Source: Azorinus chamasolen
Lineage: Eukaryota; Mollusca; Bivalvia; Cardiida; Solecurtidae
DNA length: 64,000 bases
Assembly: GCA_963576725.1 (NCBI GenBank)
Contig: OY755237.1
Span: 66,436,269 to 66,500,268, forward strand
Direction: 5' to 3'
Shown: positions 34,301-49,300 of the stretch, piece after piece
Position numbering within the stretch: position 1 is the first letter of the stretch
How the letters are laid out: every line of letters starts with the position of its first letter
The notes under the pieces: model-generated
The model's database searches: none
Seen by the model: only the letters and a program-made list of their open reading frames with translations
Told to the model about the DNA's origin: nothing
Program-made: the position numbers and the translations under genes

Positions 34301-37300
34301 TTCCCTCATAGGTTATTTTTAGATCCAACCACTTAGAATTAATCTACCAAAAAGGAGCATTACCTAGAGAAAAGGAAATTTTTAGAATTTTGTAGTTTGA
34401 AACCATTGTGATAAATAGAGCATTTGCTCCTACAGGAGCAAATGCTCTATTTATCACAATGGTTTCACAAAGTGACTTATACAGTCGTCAAAATTTAGTC
34501 GTCAATATGTGGGAATGGGTTAACCCATTTCCTCATGAATATTCATGTGAGAAACATGAACATATAAATACAAATATGCTGAATTATATAAATAAGGGAG
34601 TTTTGACCATGGCAGAAACTGTAGAATAAGATCTATATCATTCCATAAGTAATCAGAGCATACCCTGATCAAATGATTCTTACAGGAACCATCTCATCTG
34701 GGTCTAGTCTGTTTGTAAAGGTAACATCAAAAGGTGTTTATAGGAAGTAAAGGATTAACCAATTACCAAAGATGTCCTTTAACCCTTTTTCTCATTGATG
34801 CCCATTTAAACTCCTTTGCAAACAGAATACACCCAGATGGCTTCTATCTGATCAGGGTCTGCTATGTTTCCTTATGGAATGATATAAATCTAGGTCTACT
34901 CAGTTTGCAAATGCGTAAAAATGTGTTCTACCTGGCAATGGGTTAAGTTAAAAGAGTTTGCCATTAAAGTGCTGATTAGTTAATAGGCCTATTGCTATCA
35001 AAGTTTAAATTACATAATTATAAACTTATAAATATGGATTATAGCCAGCAATTCTGACTGTCCTTTATGCAGTCTATATGTAAGATATTAAAACTCAACT
35101 GATCAAAATTACACAAACAACGAACAATATATCTTCTATCATTTCCTCTTAACTCTTTCGCTGCCAACATCGCATCTATGATTACCTATGCAAACAGTCT
35201 GGATCACAATGAGACACTGAATAACTCCACGTCTCATAAGGATCCAAACTGTTTGTTCAACTATGACAATATTTTTTTTAATAAAAAAATGAAGAAAATA
35301 AAATACGAAAATTGTAGCAAACCACATAGTTTGCAGACGACGAAATCTGGCAGCGAAAGAGTTAATCTAAATGCATTTATAGTTCTAGGCTATAGGTCAT
35401 ATCAAAGTACTCAAGCTTATCCTGAATACTAATGGTAAGTAAGGAGAAACAGTGTCCTATCTATTGCAAAGATTACAACAAGCAGTTGTATGGTTAAGTC
35501 AGTAAAACCTCTCTTAACCCTTTAAATGTTCTCAACTTCATGTAAGAGATAATTACATCATTAACCCTTTCCTCCATAAATACACCTTTCTACGCCTTTC
35601 TATAGTCACTTCTTGGTTTCTATACTACATAATTATAACATTTTCCTTTTCTCTAGTAAATGCTCCTTTTCGGTAGATTCATTCAAAGAGGTTGGGTCTA
35701 AAAATAGCCTATGAGATAATGGGTTAATATTAATTAGGTTAAAATTTATACCGGCATATAAACATTTGGCATTTTTGCTCAGGTAGAACTGTAGAATCAG
35801 AACTATATTATACAATATTGAATAAGCAAACAGAGCATACCTCAATCAGACAACTCCTATAGGAGCCATCTGATCTGGGTCTACCCTGTTTGCAAATGTG
35901 TGAAAAGGCATTTGCACCAAGGAAAATGTTAATTATAGAGACCACTTCTCTCTATCATATCGACTTCTTCTCTCTTATATACCATAGCGACCTGACTTCT
36001 CTCTATCATAATGTCTACTTCTCTATCATAATGACTACTTCTCTCTATATACCATAGCGACCTGACTTCTCTCTATCATAATGTCTACTTCTCTATCATA
36101 ATGTCTACTTCTCTCTATCATAATAACCAATGCTCTGTATCATAATCATTTCTCTCTATCAGAATGACCTCTTCTCCCTATTATATTAACGATTTCTATC
36201 ATAATGATCACTTCTCTCTCTATCATAATGACAACTTCTCTCTATCATAGTGACCACTTCTCTCTATCATAGTGAACACTTCTCTCTATCAAAGTGACCA
36301 CTTCTCTCTATCATAATGATCATTTCTCTCTATCACAGTGACTACCTCTCTCTACCAGTGACCACTTCTCTCTATTAGTGACCACTTGTCTCTACCATAT
36401 AGTGACCACTTCTCTGTATTATTATGACCACTTCTTTCTATCATAATGACCACTTCTCTCTATCAAAAATGACCACTTATCTCTATCACAGTGACCACTT
36501 CTCTCTATTATAGTGACTATTTAATGAATAGGGGTCTATAAGGTTAATGTAAGCTAAAATAGAAGTCTTCTACAAAATGTGTCCTGTACTAACTCTTTAC
36601 TTCATAGATCTATACCCCTTTCAATGCTTTTGCAAACAGAGCAGACCTAGATCACAAGGCTCCTATGGGAGCAGCCGGTCTGCTCTGGTTGTTTATGAAA
36701 TAATACAAATCTGATGCTACAGTTTCTGCAATGACCAAACATTCCTGTGTTCACATGACATTATACAAATGCATGTACAGTAAAACCTGTCTATAACAGC
36801 CACTAAATTGTGTTAATTAGTTGGTATTTTTGGCAGGTGGTTGCTTAAAGCAAGGTGAAAGTAAAACAGAACGCTCCTATAGGAACGTTCTGTTTTACTT
36901 TCACCTTGCTTTAAGAATCCACCTGCCCTTAACACAAAATAGTAAATGTAATTTAGTGGTCGTAAGGGAGAGGTTTTACTGAACATGTACCTGTAATTAA
37001 TATTCATGATGTCATTACATGTACATGTATTTCTTAAATGAATATTCATGGAGTGAAGGATTAAGGTACCACCTGTCAGACAAACATAAAGATAGATACA
37101 TTTTGTGCACACACAGCCAATGATTCATGACAAGTTCTTGACGAACTTGTTTATCAGCAAAAAATAGTTCTTTATGTTTCAAAAATAAAGTTAGATTTAT
37201 TTTTATTTATTTTCCAAAACTAGATCAGATGTAAACAGACATCAAGCTACTACTTATTTTACTTGGATCAAAACTTCTGGTATAGTATATCACAAATTTG

Positions 37301-40300
37301 TCTACCAACTGCTGGAGGCAAATGGTAAGTAATAGTTAGGTCAGTAACCTGTAACCGGGTCATTTGTTCCCATTTAATGGGTGGATAAGTGTCTACCTGA
37401 AAATTAACAATACCTTTTAAGTACTGTTTAAAAAGGTGGTGAGAATAAATTGGGGGTCATCAAATTACAATGCAAATGTAGTTAAGAGCCGAATTTAAAA
37501 AAAAAATAAGTTCTTTTGAGCCATTAAGCACTTGCAAACTATGTAGACCAACACAAAAGGCTGTTACTATTCTCACAGACTGCTCCTGGAGGAAGGGTAC
37601 CAATGCAAGGTTTTGGAAATGCTGTAAACCAAGCAGATAAACTAGAAATGCAGCTTTTGATACAGCACTCTGCACCATTTGCAGCAGTAATGGACAATTA
37701 TAATCAATGTAGACACTGATCTGGGTGAACATTCTAAACAGCCATGAACCATAAACCCTTTACTCCATGAATATTCATGTAAGGAATAACAAAATCATGA
37801 ATATTAATTACATTCATTTTTAAAATGGCATATGAACATGGGAAATTTTGGCCATGGCTTAAACTGTAGTCATATCCATATATTTTCAGAAGCATTGCTG
37901 AACAAAGCAGATATCCTACAGGAGCCGTCCCATTTGGGTCAACTCTTTTAGCAAAGGCGTATTTATGGATATAGGGGTTCACTCTAAACATACTAGCTAT
38001 AAGCCTGTGATGACCTATCCATAAAGTTTACATCCTTTATACCTTTTGATAATGTGCTTGAAAAAAGATTAGTAGATTCCAACTGAGAAATGAAGCATAT
38101 GACTATGTTCTACAGCTGACATACTGACACTCATATTGAGGTTAGATTAAACACTTTACCTTATGAATATTTACTTAACCCTTTCCTCCATGGATATTCA
38201 TATAAGAAATAATGATGTCATGAATATTAATCACATTAATTTGTTATAACAGCACATGGACACATGCATTTTTGGTCATGGCAGAAAATGTAGAATCATA
38301 TCTATATATTATATCATAAACAAACAGAGCAGACCCAGATCAGACGGCTCCTATCGGAGCCATCTGATCTGGGTCTGCTCTGTTTGCAAAGGTGTGGAAA
38401 GGCGTATTTATGGAGTAAAGGGTTAGGACTTCATGACACCATGACTATTAGTTTCCTGAATGTTTATAATGGCATACGAACACATGATTGTTTGGCCATG
38501 GCAGAAACTACAGAATCAAATCTGTATTATTCCATAAGCAAACAGAGCAGGCCCTAGGCCTGATGGCTAATACAGGAGCCATCTGATATATGCCTCACTC
38601 AGGGGAGTTTTCAAAGGCATAAGATATTTTTTATCTGAGTGGCAAACCGTTTGGAGCATATATACTGCATTAGTGACAATCTAATCATTTCCAAATCATC
38701 AAATGTAAGAGACGGGCCTCACATGGAACGCTCCAGTGGTTCTTGACAGGCAGACTGCTACAGCTCTTACCATGTGCCGCATGCTTTTTCACAGGTTAGC
38801 TGTAAAGACCCAAGCCGGCCAAGGGAATGTCTTTAATGAGAAGTCTTTATCATTTATTATTCTTGTGGCTGGCCACAAAACCACAAACTATTTCTCCAGT
38901 ACCATCTACAGTCTATCCCCACTGTATCTATCTCCACTGCACTGAACTGTGGACCATTGGACTGGTATCATCTATCACTAGTATACCTTTAATTGCTGAA
39001 TTTTCAGAGTGGAATAGCCCATCAATGTTTAACTAAAGAGCCCATTCAATTTGAAAGACTTAAATATGTAAACAGATTATGAATGACAAACAGTACAGAC
39101 TCTGATCAGAGCTCTCTTCCATGAGCCATCTGATCTGTGTCTACATTGTTTCCAAATGCCAGTTCACTCATTTTCCACTTTCAAAAGGTTAATATAAGCT
39201 TGGTCACAGATATCACAAAAACAGAACCCTTTGGTGTTTTCCAAAACAGTGAAGGCTGCCGTTAACCCTTTTCCTCATACAAACAACTTCTGGTACCTTT
39301 GCAAACTGAGTAGACTCAGATCAGACAGCTCCTGTAGGAAATTATGCTATTATGAATGGGCTTTGTTTACAAAGGCAAAGAAAAGTGTATTTATGGAGTA
39401 AAGGGTTAAAGAAAAGTGTAACATAACAAACACTGCAGACCCAGATGAGAGGGCTCCTCTACACTGTTTGCAAAGGACATAAAGGACTCTTTTCCCACAC
39501 TGAATATAATTCTTTGAAGAAATTTTGATTGAAATCACAAATTCTTAACAAAACCATACTGGCTGAGACATGGAAAACATGACAAGGCAAACAAAGCAAG
39601 CAGACGGTGCATTCAACTTCGCTAATTACATGTACTCTAACTACCCTTAGTGGACGCTCAATCTCCCATTCTCAATGGGTTCTTAAAGCTCAATAAGTTA
39701 AATTGTCACCATTTTGACAACTTTAAATTATAGTGGCTGATATGTTAGAATTCTATAGCATACACCCAGATTACACTGCACCATAAGGAGCAGTTGGAGC
39801 TGGGTCTGCACTATGGACCTAAGTTTGTCTGAGGGAACACTTAGGGTAATTAGGAGTACCTGAAATCTTCACATTTAAATAATGTTCATTTCAAATCAGG
39901 CTAAATTTAATTAACTCTTTTGCTGCTAAATTTTGTTGTCTGCAAACTTTGTTGTTTGCTGCAATTTTCATTAATTATTTTTTCGTCATTTATTTTCTCA
40001 AAAGCAATCACTGTAACAATCAGTTTGGATCCTGATGAGACGCAAGGTTCTTCAGCATCTCATCTGGATCCAAACTGTTTGCATAAGCAATGGCAGCAAA
40101 AGAGTTAATCCTTTATATGAGGAAAACCAGTGTACTGGTATTTGCAAACAGGGTCTACACTGTTTGCTTTTGACATGATACAGATCTAATTCTAGTTTTT
40201 GTCAAAGCAAAAAATTCCCTTAACATGATAAAAGTTCAGGTAATAAATATTCATGTTGTTATTATTTCTTCATCAAATACTGAACAGGGAAAGAGTTAAA

Positions 40301-43300
40301 ATGCATACAATTATCTTTTCAAACATCAGCAAAGAACTTGTGATCACCAATGTTAACTATATCTGAATTCATGAGACAGGGTAACTCAGCATCACATCAA
40401 GATTGGCAGATTGATAATTATTAACCCATTACCTGTTGAATATTCATATCAGAAATACATGTAATGACATCATGAATATTTATTGCATAAATTATGTACA
40501 CAGGATGTTTTGGTATTGGTAAAAACCATACTCAAATATATTATAACTTCATAAGCAAACAGAGCATGTAAGACATACAGTAAAACCCTGCTAATGCGAC
40601 CACCTAAAAGAGGCATAATTCTGGGTGCTAGATGCAGGTGGTAGCTTAATGCAGGACAAAAGTAATGCAGAAAAAGCTTTTCTGCATTACTTTTGCCCAG
40701 CATTAAGCAACCACCAGCTTATAGACACCCATATTTATTCACTAAGTGGTCGCATTAGAGGGGGTCTACTGTAATGATCTCATGAATATTATTTTTTATA
40801 ACAACACATCAACACAGGGATTTTTGGCAATGGCAGAAACTACAGAATTGTATCTGTATTAATTCATAAATAAACACAGCAGACCCTGATCAGACAGCTC
40901 CTACAATTGTCTGATCTTGGTCTTCTCTGTTTGAATTTAGGCGTAGAAATGCATAAAAAGTTGAGTAAAGGGTTAAAAATCCAGGCGGAGAAGGGAAAGT
41001 GAGTGTCCTATAATAAAGATTAACAACCCTTAGATTACTCCGTGAATATTCATGTAAGAAATGATGACATCGTGGATATTAATTATATTAACTTTTACAA
41101 TGGCATAACACAAGAAATGTTTGCCAAAGTAGATACTATAGAATGTAATCTATATTACTCCATACAAACAGATCTAGAGCAGACCTTGATCAGACGGCTC
41201 CAATAGGAGCCTTCTGATCTGGGTGTACTCTGTTTGCAAAAGTGTAGAAAGGCATATGTATGGAGTAATTGGTTAAATTCAGTATAATTTAGTTCTCACA
41301 AAGTCAATAGCCATGTCAAAACTGAGTCTCCAAGTTACAACACAATACCATGTATTTACACTGTCATTTGCAAAGTGTAGACCCAGATTTAAGAGGGCTC
41401 CTAGAGGAGCCCAGGTCTGATCAGAGAATACACTGTTTGTCATTGAAAATCCTTTCAGAAACATTACCCTTTCATACTGTATGGAATCTACCAACAAATG
41501 ATGGACTATTCCATTATGAAAATTCAGTGTTTAAAGGGTTTAGTCTTTCCCTCATATAAACGCCTTTTCACACATTTGCAAACAAAGTAGACCCAGATCA
41601 GATGGCTGATCAGTGTCTGCTCTGTTTGATAATGGAATTTGATAGATCTGTTTCTTTACTTCTAAAATGGCTACAATATAATTATATTCCACCTTCCCGG
41701 TTACATTATAACTACTTTGTCCATGAATATTCAGTAGGTATTGAAATTTGGAATAAACATTAGAACAGGGAAAGGGTTAACCCTTTCCCTGTTATATGTT
41801 TATTCCAAATTTCAGTATCTAATGAATATTAATTATTTAACAAAATAGTTATAAAGAAATATGGAAGGTTGAACATTGTACTGCATTTTAGAAAGCAAAG
41901 AAACAGATCTATCAAATTCTATTAGCAAACAGAGTAGACCCTGTCTAGGAGCCGTCTGGGTCTTACTCTGTTTGCAAATGCGTGAAAACACGTTTATATG
42001 AGGGATAGGGTTAAACAAACTTCAGTCATATTCGTATAGCATAACAAGCTGCACTGCTACATTTTGGAGTTCACCGAGTTTGTAGGTGACATTATAAGCT
42101 TTAGCATCCTGTTTGTTATTTTATGATGACCTTAAATTGCCAACAGTACTAGTAATTCATTCTACATGCGACCTTGACCGACTTGCCATATCATGAGGAT
42201 CCAAACTTCTTGAAAGTGAGATGAAATAAAATTCAATTCAAAGATTGAACCAGATCAAACAGAGTATAAGTAGATGACAGTTACTTGGCATGCTAAGAGT
42301 GAAGATATACCAGACATATTTCACCTGCTTTCATGTGTTCTAATTAATCAGGACGTTGACAAGCCTATTTACTGAGGTATTCCAATAACAAATGAAAATT
42401 TCTGCCTTTGTTCTGATGTCTGCTTAACCCTCAATATGCCTTTCTATGCAAATTGCCTTTGCAAACAAAGTAGACTCAGATCAGATGGCTCCTATAGGAG
42501 CACTTTTTGCGAATAGAATATGGAATAATATAGATGATTATATAGTTTCTGCTTTGGCCAAAATTTTAATGTTAATGCACTCATATGCTACTATAAATAT
42601 TAATCTAATTAATATTCATAAGACATTATTACTTATAATAATGTCTTATGAATATTAATCTATATGAATGTTCATGGAAGAAAGGGTTTATAATACTTGA
42701 GATGTCACTGTTGACTTCCGTGTTTGTGTTGTGTACAGGTTGCACAAAACAAATAAAGATAGATTACTGACACATGGGAAGTAGAATGAATGAATGAATG
42801 AATGGTGTTTTACGGCCCATCGACACTGATGGTCATATAGAGCCGAATAAATAATGTAAATAAATCTATATGATGAAATCAAATAAAGACAATCTCACAA
42901 ACAAAACAAAAACAAAAACAAAACAAAAAAGAACTATATACATGTAGTTTATGAATGAATATTAATTAGCTTACAATTTATAATGGAATATATATGAATA
43001 AGACAATTATTATATTTGGCCATACCAGAATCACATCTATATAATTCCATAAGCGAACAGAGAATACCCTGATCAGACATGGCTGTAGTCTGATCTGGGT
43101 ATAATACATGTACTTTGTTTGCAAAGGCGATGAAAGTCGTATGGACACTTCTGATTTGTCTCCAATATTAACTTTTATCTTATTAAGTAAGACAAAACAA
43201 TGGCTTTCAATCTTATATGTTATATATCAAAATTTCTGCATGACCAGAAATCTTATCTCAAATCCTTGCTTATGAAAAACTGTCAAATTTATCTCAAAGA

Positions 43301-46300
43301 TGATTATAACATTTTATGTTCAAAGATATTTATTTACACAGTAAGCTTATCGACACTGACACTTATAGAGTTGAAGGTATGCCTATGAATGCATTATCTT
43401 GCGACAAAACAGTATCATGGTATTAACATTTTTACAACTTGCAGAGTGTTGCAAATTAACACACCAACTAAAATTTTGTCTTCCATTCTTCTTCACTTTT
43501 TCTTCTATTTCTCCTAAACAAATGCAGTAAAAGTCAAACAGTTTGGATCCTGATGAGACATTGGATGGCACTTCCTCTGGTTCCAATTTACTTGTAAAGG
43601 TTATTACAACAGTTTTTACTGTGGTAACAATAGTATAACAATGGAATATAGATGGTGGAACATTGTAGCTATTTTAGAAAGTAACAGAGCAGACCATGAT
43701 CAGACAGCTCTTATAGGAACCATCTGGTCTGGGTCTACTCTGTTTGCAAATGCTTGACTTTATATGAAGGAAAGGGCAACTTCAAATAGTTAAATACCAC
43801 ACAGTAGATCGAGTATTGTGTTTCAGTACTAAAAGGTAAAATTTGCTGAATAGAATTTAGAAGGGCAAACAGTGCAAACCTTGATTGAAGGACCTCCAAG
43901 GAGCCCTTTGATCTGGGTCTATGATATCTGGGTCTAACTATGATCTGGGTCTACAGTTGGAAAAGTTGTGTTCCAAATTGAAAGCGTTTATCCTTCTCAA
44001 GCTAAGCATGACCTGAATGGCATTTGCAAACAGCTTGGATCCAAATGAGACGCCGAGCAACCCGGCGTGCCATCTCATCATGATTCAAGTTATTTGACAA
44101 TCAGCCAATACTCTGTGAAAAGATTTAATAAATAGCATGTAAGTTAAACTTGTAAAGGGTCAGAATCTTAGCAGACTTTATTTTTGCAGCATGAAAAGAG
44201 TTTTTTCGCATGGTCTTATTTCATACTTGACACACGCATCAGACATATCAGATCAGGTGACACGATTATGCAGTTAACCTTCCATTTACCCCTGTGTGGT
44301 GCGGAGTTCATGATTTAACTCTTTGCAAGCTAGCGGCAAAACCATGATTACCTATGCCAATAGTTTGGATCCAGATGAGACGCCGCATAATGCGGCATCT
44401 CATCAGGATCCTCTGTTTGACACTTTGACCATGTTTTTGCAAAGAAATGAGAGAAATTTTATTTTAAGAATTGAAGCAGACGACAATTGTTGCAGATGAA
44501 AATTACTAAGCATACAAAGATTTAAAAATAAAATAAAATAGTAATTTCTCTTTTGCAACAATTGTCATCTACCCTAAGTGTGCGAAGAGTTAAAAACAAG
44601 ATAGGGTAGACCAAGATCATTAGGTTCCTGCTAAATGAATCATGCCACACTCTTTGAATATTTTCAACTTGTGTTACCTTTTCAGACTTTGGGAAATATA
44701 TGGATATAAGATTTAACAGAAAATATAGCTAGCAAAGGATTTTACTCTTTCACTGCAGGATACTGTCATCTACAAAACTTGTCTTCTTCTGCAACTTTTG
44801 TTAAAATTCTCACTTTTCCCAGTGCTACAGATAAAGGTGCATACCCAAATACTGAATTGTCATTTTTCCACCAAACCCTATACTGTGATCACTCTTTAGA
44901 ATCGTCTCATCGAGACAATTCTAAAGAGTGGTCACAGTATATAGGGTTTGGTGGAGAAATAACAGAGCTATTATTGAAAATGTTTAAATTAACGCATGTT
45001 TTCTCAGGACCTGTGTTTCGTCAAAAAGCACAATTACAGCATCAAAAAATTTGTATTCTACTGAGACTCTGAGTTACTACAATATATCATCTGGAACCAA
45101 ACTGTTTCCATAGGTAATCACAAAGTCTCCACTGACAGTGAAACATCAAGTGTAGCACCTGGTACAATCAAGCACTCAGCCGATTTTGTGGATGTTGACC
45201 TACATTGCCTGATATAAATGTAACAGGTGTCCTATATTCTTTCAAAAACTGTATATATATTGTAAAATCTGCACAATATTGTTTGACTTATTAATAATCT
45301 TTCTTTCTTTTATCACTTTAACCTAATATTGTATCTGATGAATTACCTTGAAAGCAATAATGATACCATGAATATTTATTAACTGATTTTTTATACATTT
45401 AATGGCATTTGAACACAGCATTTTTTTTATATTAGCAGAAACTAGAGAATCAGATCTATATTATTTCATAAGCAAACAGTGCAGACCCTTGAACTTAGGG
45501 CACTGACCCCATTGAATCAAATGATGGGTGCACAATCCTAAATTCTTGACAAATTGTTATTCGTTCATGTAAAAAAAAAAGATGTATCATTTGCTCTAAT
45601 GATGTTAAACAAAAACTTCAGTCACAAACACAATTGCTTGATAACGTCAACAAGATAAAAACAACATAAAATCATCGATGTGGTAGGCTCAAAAATGTCA
45701 AACATGTCTATCCCGAAACCATACCTGGGCGGTCAAGGAGCGTGAAACACCGATCGGTAGCCCACTCAACACAAAGTAACTAATAAAACAGACATGATCT
45801 TTGTAAAAATCTTAAAGAAATTAATGTAGACTTTTGTTTTATTGTTATTCATATAGCTACCATAAACAATAACAAACTGTAATGACGTCTTTTACTGCAA
45901 TGAAGCAAACATGACAACATCATTATGGGAGTGTCTACCAGATGTAATTGAGCCTAACTAATTGGTTTGCCTATAACAGAAGTATGTTTGCAAAATCGGT
46001 ATGCAAGATAAAGTCCTAGATCAACTGTTCCTGAAGATTGAGTATACACTATTCGCCACTCCATTACTCTCATTTAACCCCTTACTCAATAAATACGCCT
46101 TCTACACTTTTGCAAACAGAGTGGACCCAGATCAGACAGATCCTTATAATATAAGCTGCTGTTTGTTTATATAAAGATGCCTCTACAGTTTCTGCCAAAA
46201 TGTCATGTGTCCATCTGCTATTGTAACTAGAAAACTGACTCAGTCAGAGAGGGCTCTGCAGATGATTTTTTGTTGAATATGGATTTTTTTTATAAATGAA

Positions 46301-49300
46301 GGGCAGATAACTCTAGACATGGTGATTTCATTCAACCCCAAAACTATAGGTGTCTTCCTCTCACAATACTTTAAAGCATATGCCCTTAACCCTTCGCTTG
46401 CTATTCACGTCAATATACCTACCTGTAAATAGTGAAGACCCAGATGAGACAGCTCCTGCAGGAGCTGTCTTATCAGGGTCTGCACTATTTACAAGTTGAT
46501 CGTGCAACCAGTGCACTCCACACTGTGATTGCACAGCGAAATACTTGTACACAGTGAAGATATGTGTAATTATACAACAGGGCATGGGTAACGAAGGAGA
46601 AATGTATTTTACAATTCAGCAAGAGAAGGGTTAATATTAACCAAATAAGAGCCATCTGATCAGGGTCTGCTCTGTTTGCAAATGGAAGATGAAAGATCCG
46701 TTTCTTTACTTTCTAAAATGGCTACATTATGTTCCACCTTCCATATTTCATTCTAACTATTTTGTCCATGAATATTCAGTAAGTATTGAAATTGGGAATT
46801 AACATAGAACAGGGAATATTTAGTAAAATTTATACTGAAAAATCTTTGCCAAATACCCAATTATTGGTTCTCTTCAGAACTATCCGAGGCAGTTCTATAT
46901 TAACCCTTTCCTCCATAAATATGCCTCTGTAAAACTCACCTGTTGAAACCATTGTGATAAATAGAGCATTTGCTCCTATAGGAGCAAATGCTCTATTTAT
47001 CACAATGGTTTCAAACTACAAAATTCTAAAAGTTTCCTTTTCTCTAGTTAATGCTCCTTTTCGGTAGATTTATTCAAAGTGGATGGATCTAAAAATAGCC
47101 TATGGAGGAAAGGGTTAATGAATACCAAAAAGACAGAATTTGGCCGAGATGTAACATTTGAATGAAAAAAGTCTCGGAGTCATAGGAGTGTATTCAAATT
47201 TGCTGAAATCTTTATTTCACCAAAAATCCCTATGTTGAGACCACAACATATATTATTAGTCCCGAAGATTCTAAAGCGAGGCGTTCTAAAGTGTGGTGAC
47301 AACATGGTTTGGTGGAGAAATATAGAAGCTGTAATTCTTAAAAACGAGAAATAAAAGAGCTATTCTTATAAATATATTTAATTTATGCATCTTATCTACG
47401 CCCCTAACTCTAATCTTCAACTTGGTATACTGTAGGCTAACCTTTTACGCCATGAATATTTACATAAGAAATAATTATATGAGTAAATCTTACAGAATAT
47501 TAATTAGATGATTTTGTTTTATGTTCAAACAGAAAATTTAAGTCACAGTGGGTTTTTTTTGTTCATTTATAGGGAAATGGTGGACGGGGCCCATTAATGG
47601 ATCGCAAGGGGAAAAATAAGGTCAAACAAATTGCATAAAAAACTTTTTCCATATCTCAATACTTCAAGTATCAATAATAGTAAGTATTTTACAAGTTAAT
47701 AATTCTGCTGTTTTATTTCAATAATTCTGGTCACTAATGTAGTAACAGCAAAATATTGGAGCCAATTTGATGAAATGAAAAAAACACAGGGGATTTTTTA
47801 TTCATACTTTTTCAGGACAGGAATGGGGCTAAATATCTGCCCGCAAACACTGAGTCGTTACAGAAACTGTAGAATCAGATTTATATAATAAGCAAAACGA
47901 GCAGACCTTGATCAGTTTACAAAGGTGTTAAAAAGTGTATCTACGGAGTAAAGGATTAATTTGTTTCCTGCATTCAATGGGTTATGTCAATAACAAACAT
48001 TGCAATTGCCCAATATGGAAAATACTTTTGACAAATAACTGCAGTCCGCAGTCATAAACATGATACTGATACCTGGAAGATGATTGGCTTTTCCAATATG
48101 TATGTGAGTGGTGCTGAGCAATTAACATAGATCTGTCACAATTAACCTGTCACCAGTCTCAGGGTCACAGGCTCCTAGTGTCAATAAAGATAACATGCGG
48201 CAATTTGGTCTGCCTAAGTCCCAGATACCAACACTTCGGAGTTCGCTTTGGTCTTAACCCGTTCCTCAATGAATATTTATGTAAAAAATAATTACATCAT
48301 GAATATTGATTAGATTCGTTTGCTATAATAGCACATGGACAAAAACATTTTTGGCCATGGCAGAAACTGTAGAGTTATATCTATATCATAAGCAAACAGA
48401 GCAGACCCTGATCAGACGGCTCCTATAGGAGCCGTCTGATCTGGGTCTGCTCTGTTTGCAAATGCGTGAATAGGTGTTTATATGAGGGAAAGGGTTAAAC
48501 ATTTTGAACATTCAGTTACTTTCTTCTGTAAAAACTGTCATCTGTGTCAATTCTAACAAGATATGTTGGTGATCGAAACACCCCAACAGGTACTCTGACC
48601 TATAGTATTGACCTTTGTCCTTGACTTTTTACCTGGACATGACACCATTCAAAAGTTGCATCTTCATACAAATACACATACCAAGTATGAAGTCTCTGTA
48701 TCTCAAACAGTTGAAAAGTAATGGTCCAAGGTTAAAGTTTCAAACAAGCAAAAGAACAACACGGACGCCAGAGTTACAACAATAGCTTGTATTTTTTTCT
48801 TTGAAACACAGACAGGCTAAAATGTGATATGCTGAAGTTATGCTAAACCCTTATACTCCATGATCATTCCTGTAACAAATAATAATATCATGAATAATAA
48901 TTGACTGAAATTTTATAGTGGCAAATGAACAAGAGAGATTTTGGCAAATAGAACACACCTGATCAGACAGCTCAAATAGGAACTGACTGATCTGGGTCCA
49001 CACTTTGTAAGAGCATGGAAAAGTGTTTGTATGAAGAAAAGGATTACATGTATTAAAGTGCAATTAAATTTATGACTGGAAACAATGAGACTGACATATG
49101 CATTATACACACACCCACACACTTGCAAAGAGTTAAAACCATGTTAAATATTTTGCAATCTAGAAAAGAGCATTATTCATCCTAAATTCTCCACTCTCCA
49201 TTGGGTAATTCAATTTGGCACCATTTTGGTAATGATAAATCAGACTGACATATAAAAAAAAGTGTAGATCCTGATCAAACAGCTCCTTCAGGAGCAGTTT

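Noticed and set aside
37460..37732. Open frame of 90 codons with LINE-like words
   Set aside because: The resemblance ([13 protein letters not shown]) is too short and lacks the catalytic or C-terminal signatures seen in the 2475-2699 fragment.
45700..45780. Possible extra exon with donor CCGCCCAG|GTATGG on the minus strand
   Set aside because: Exons 2 and 3 of the Rabin8-like gene join in phase 0 and align without a gap to homologs, so an exon here is not needed; no acceptor or similarity was found.
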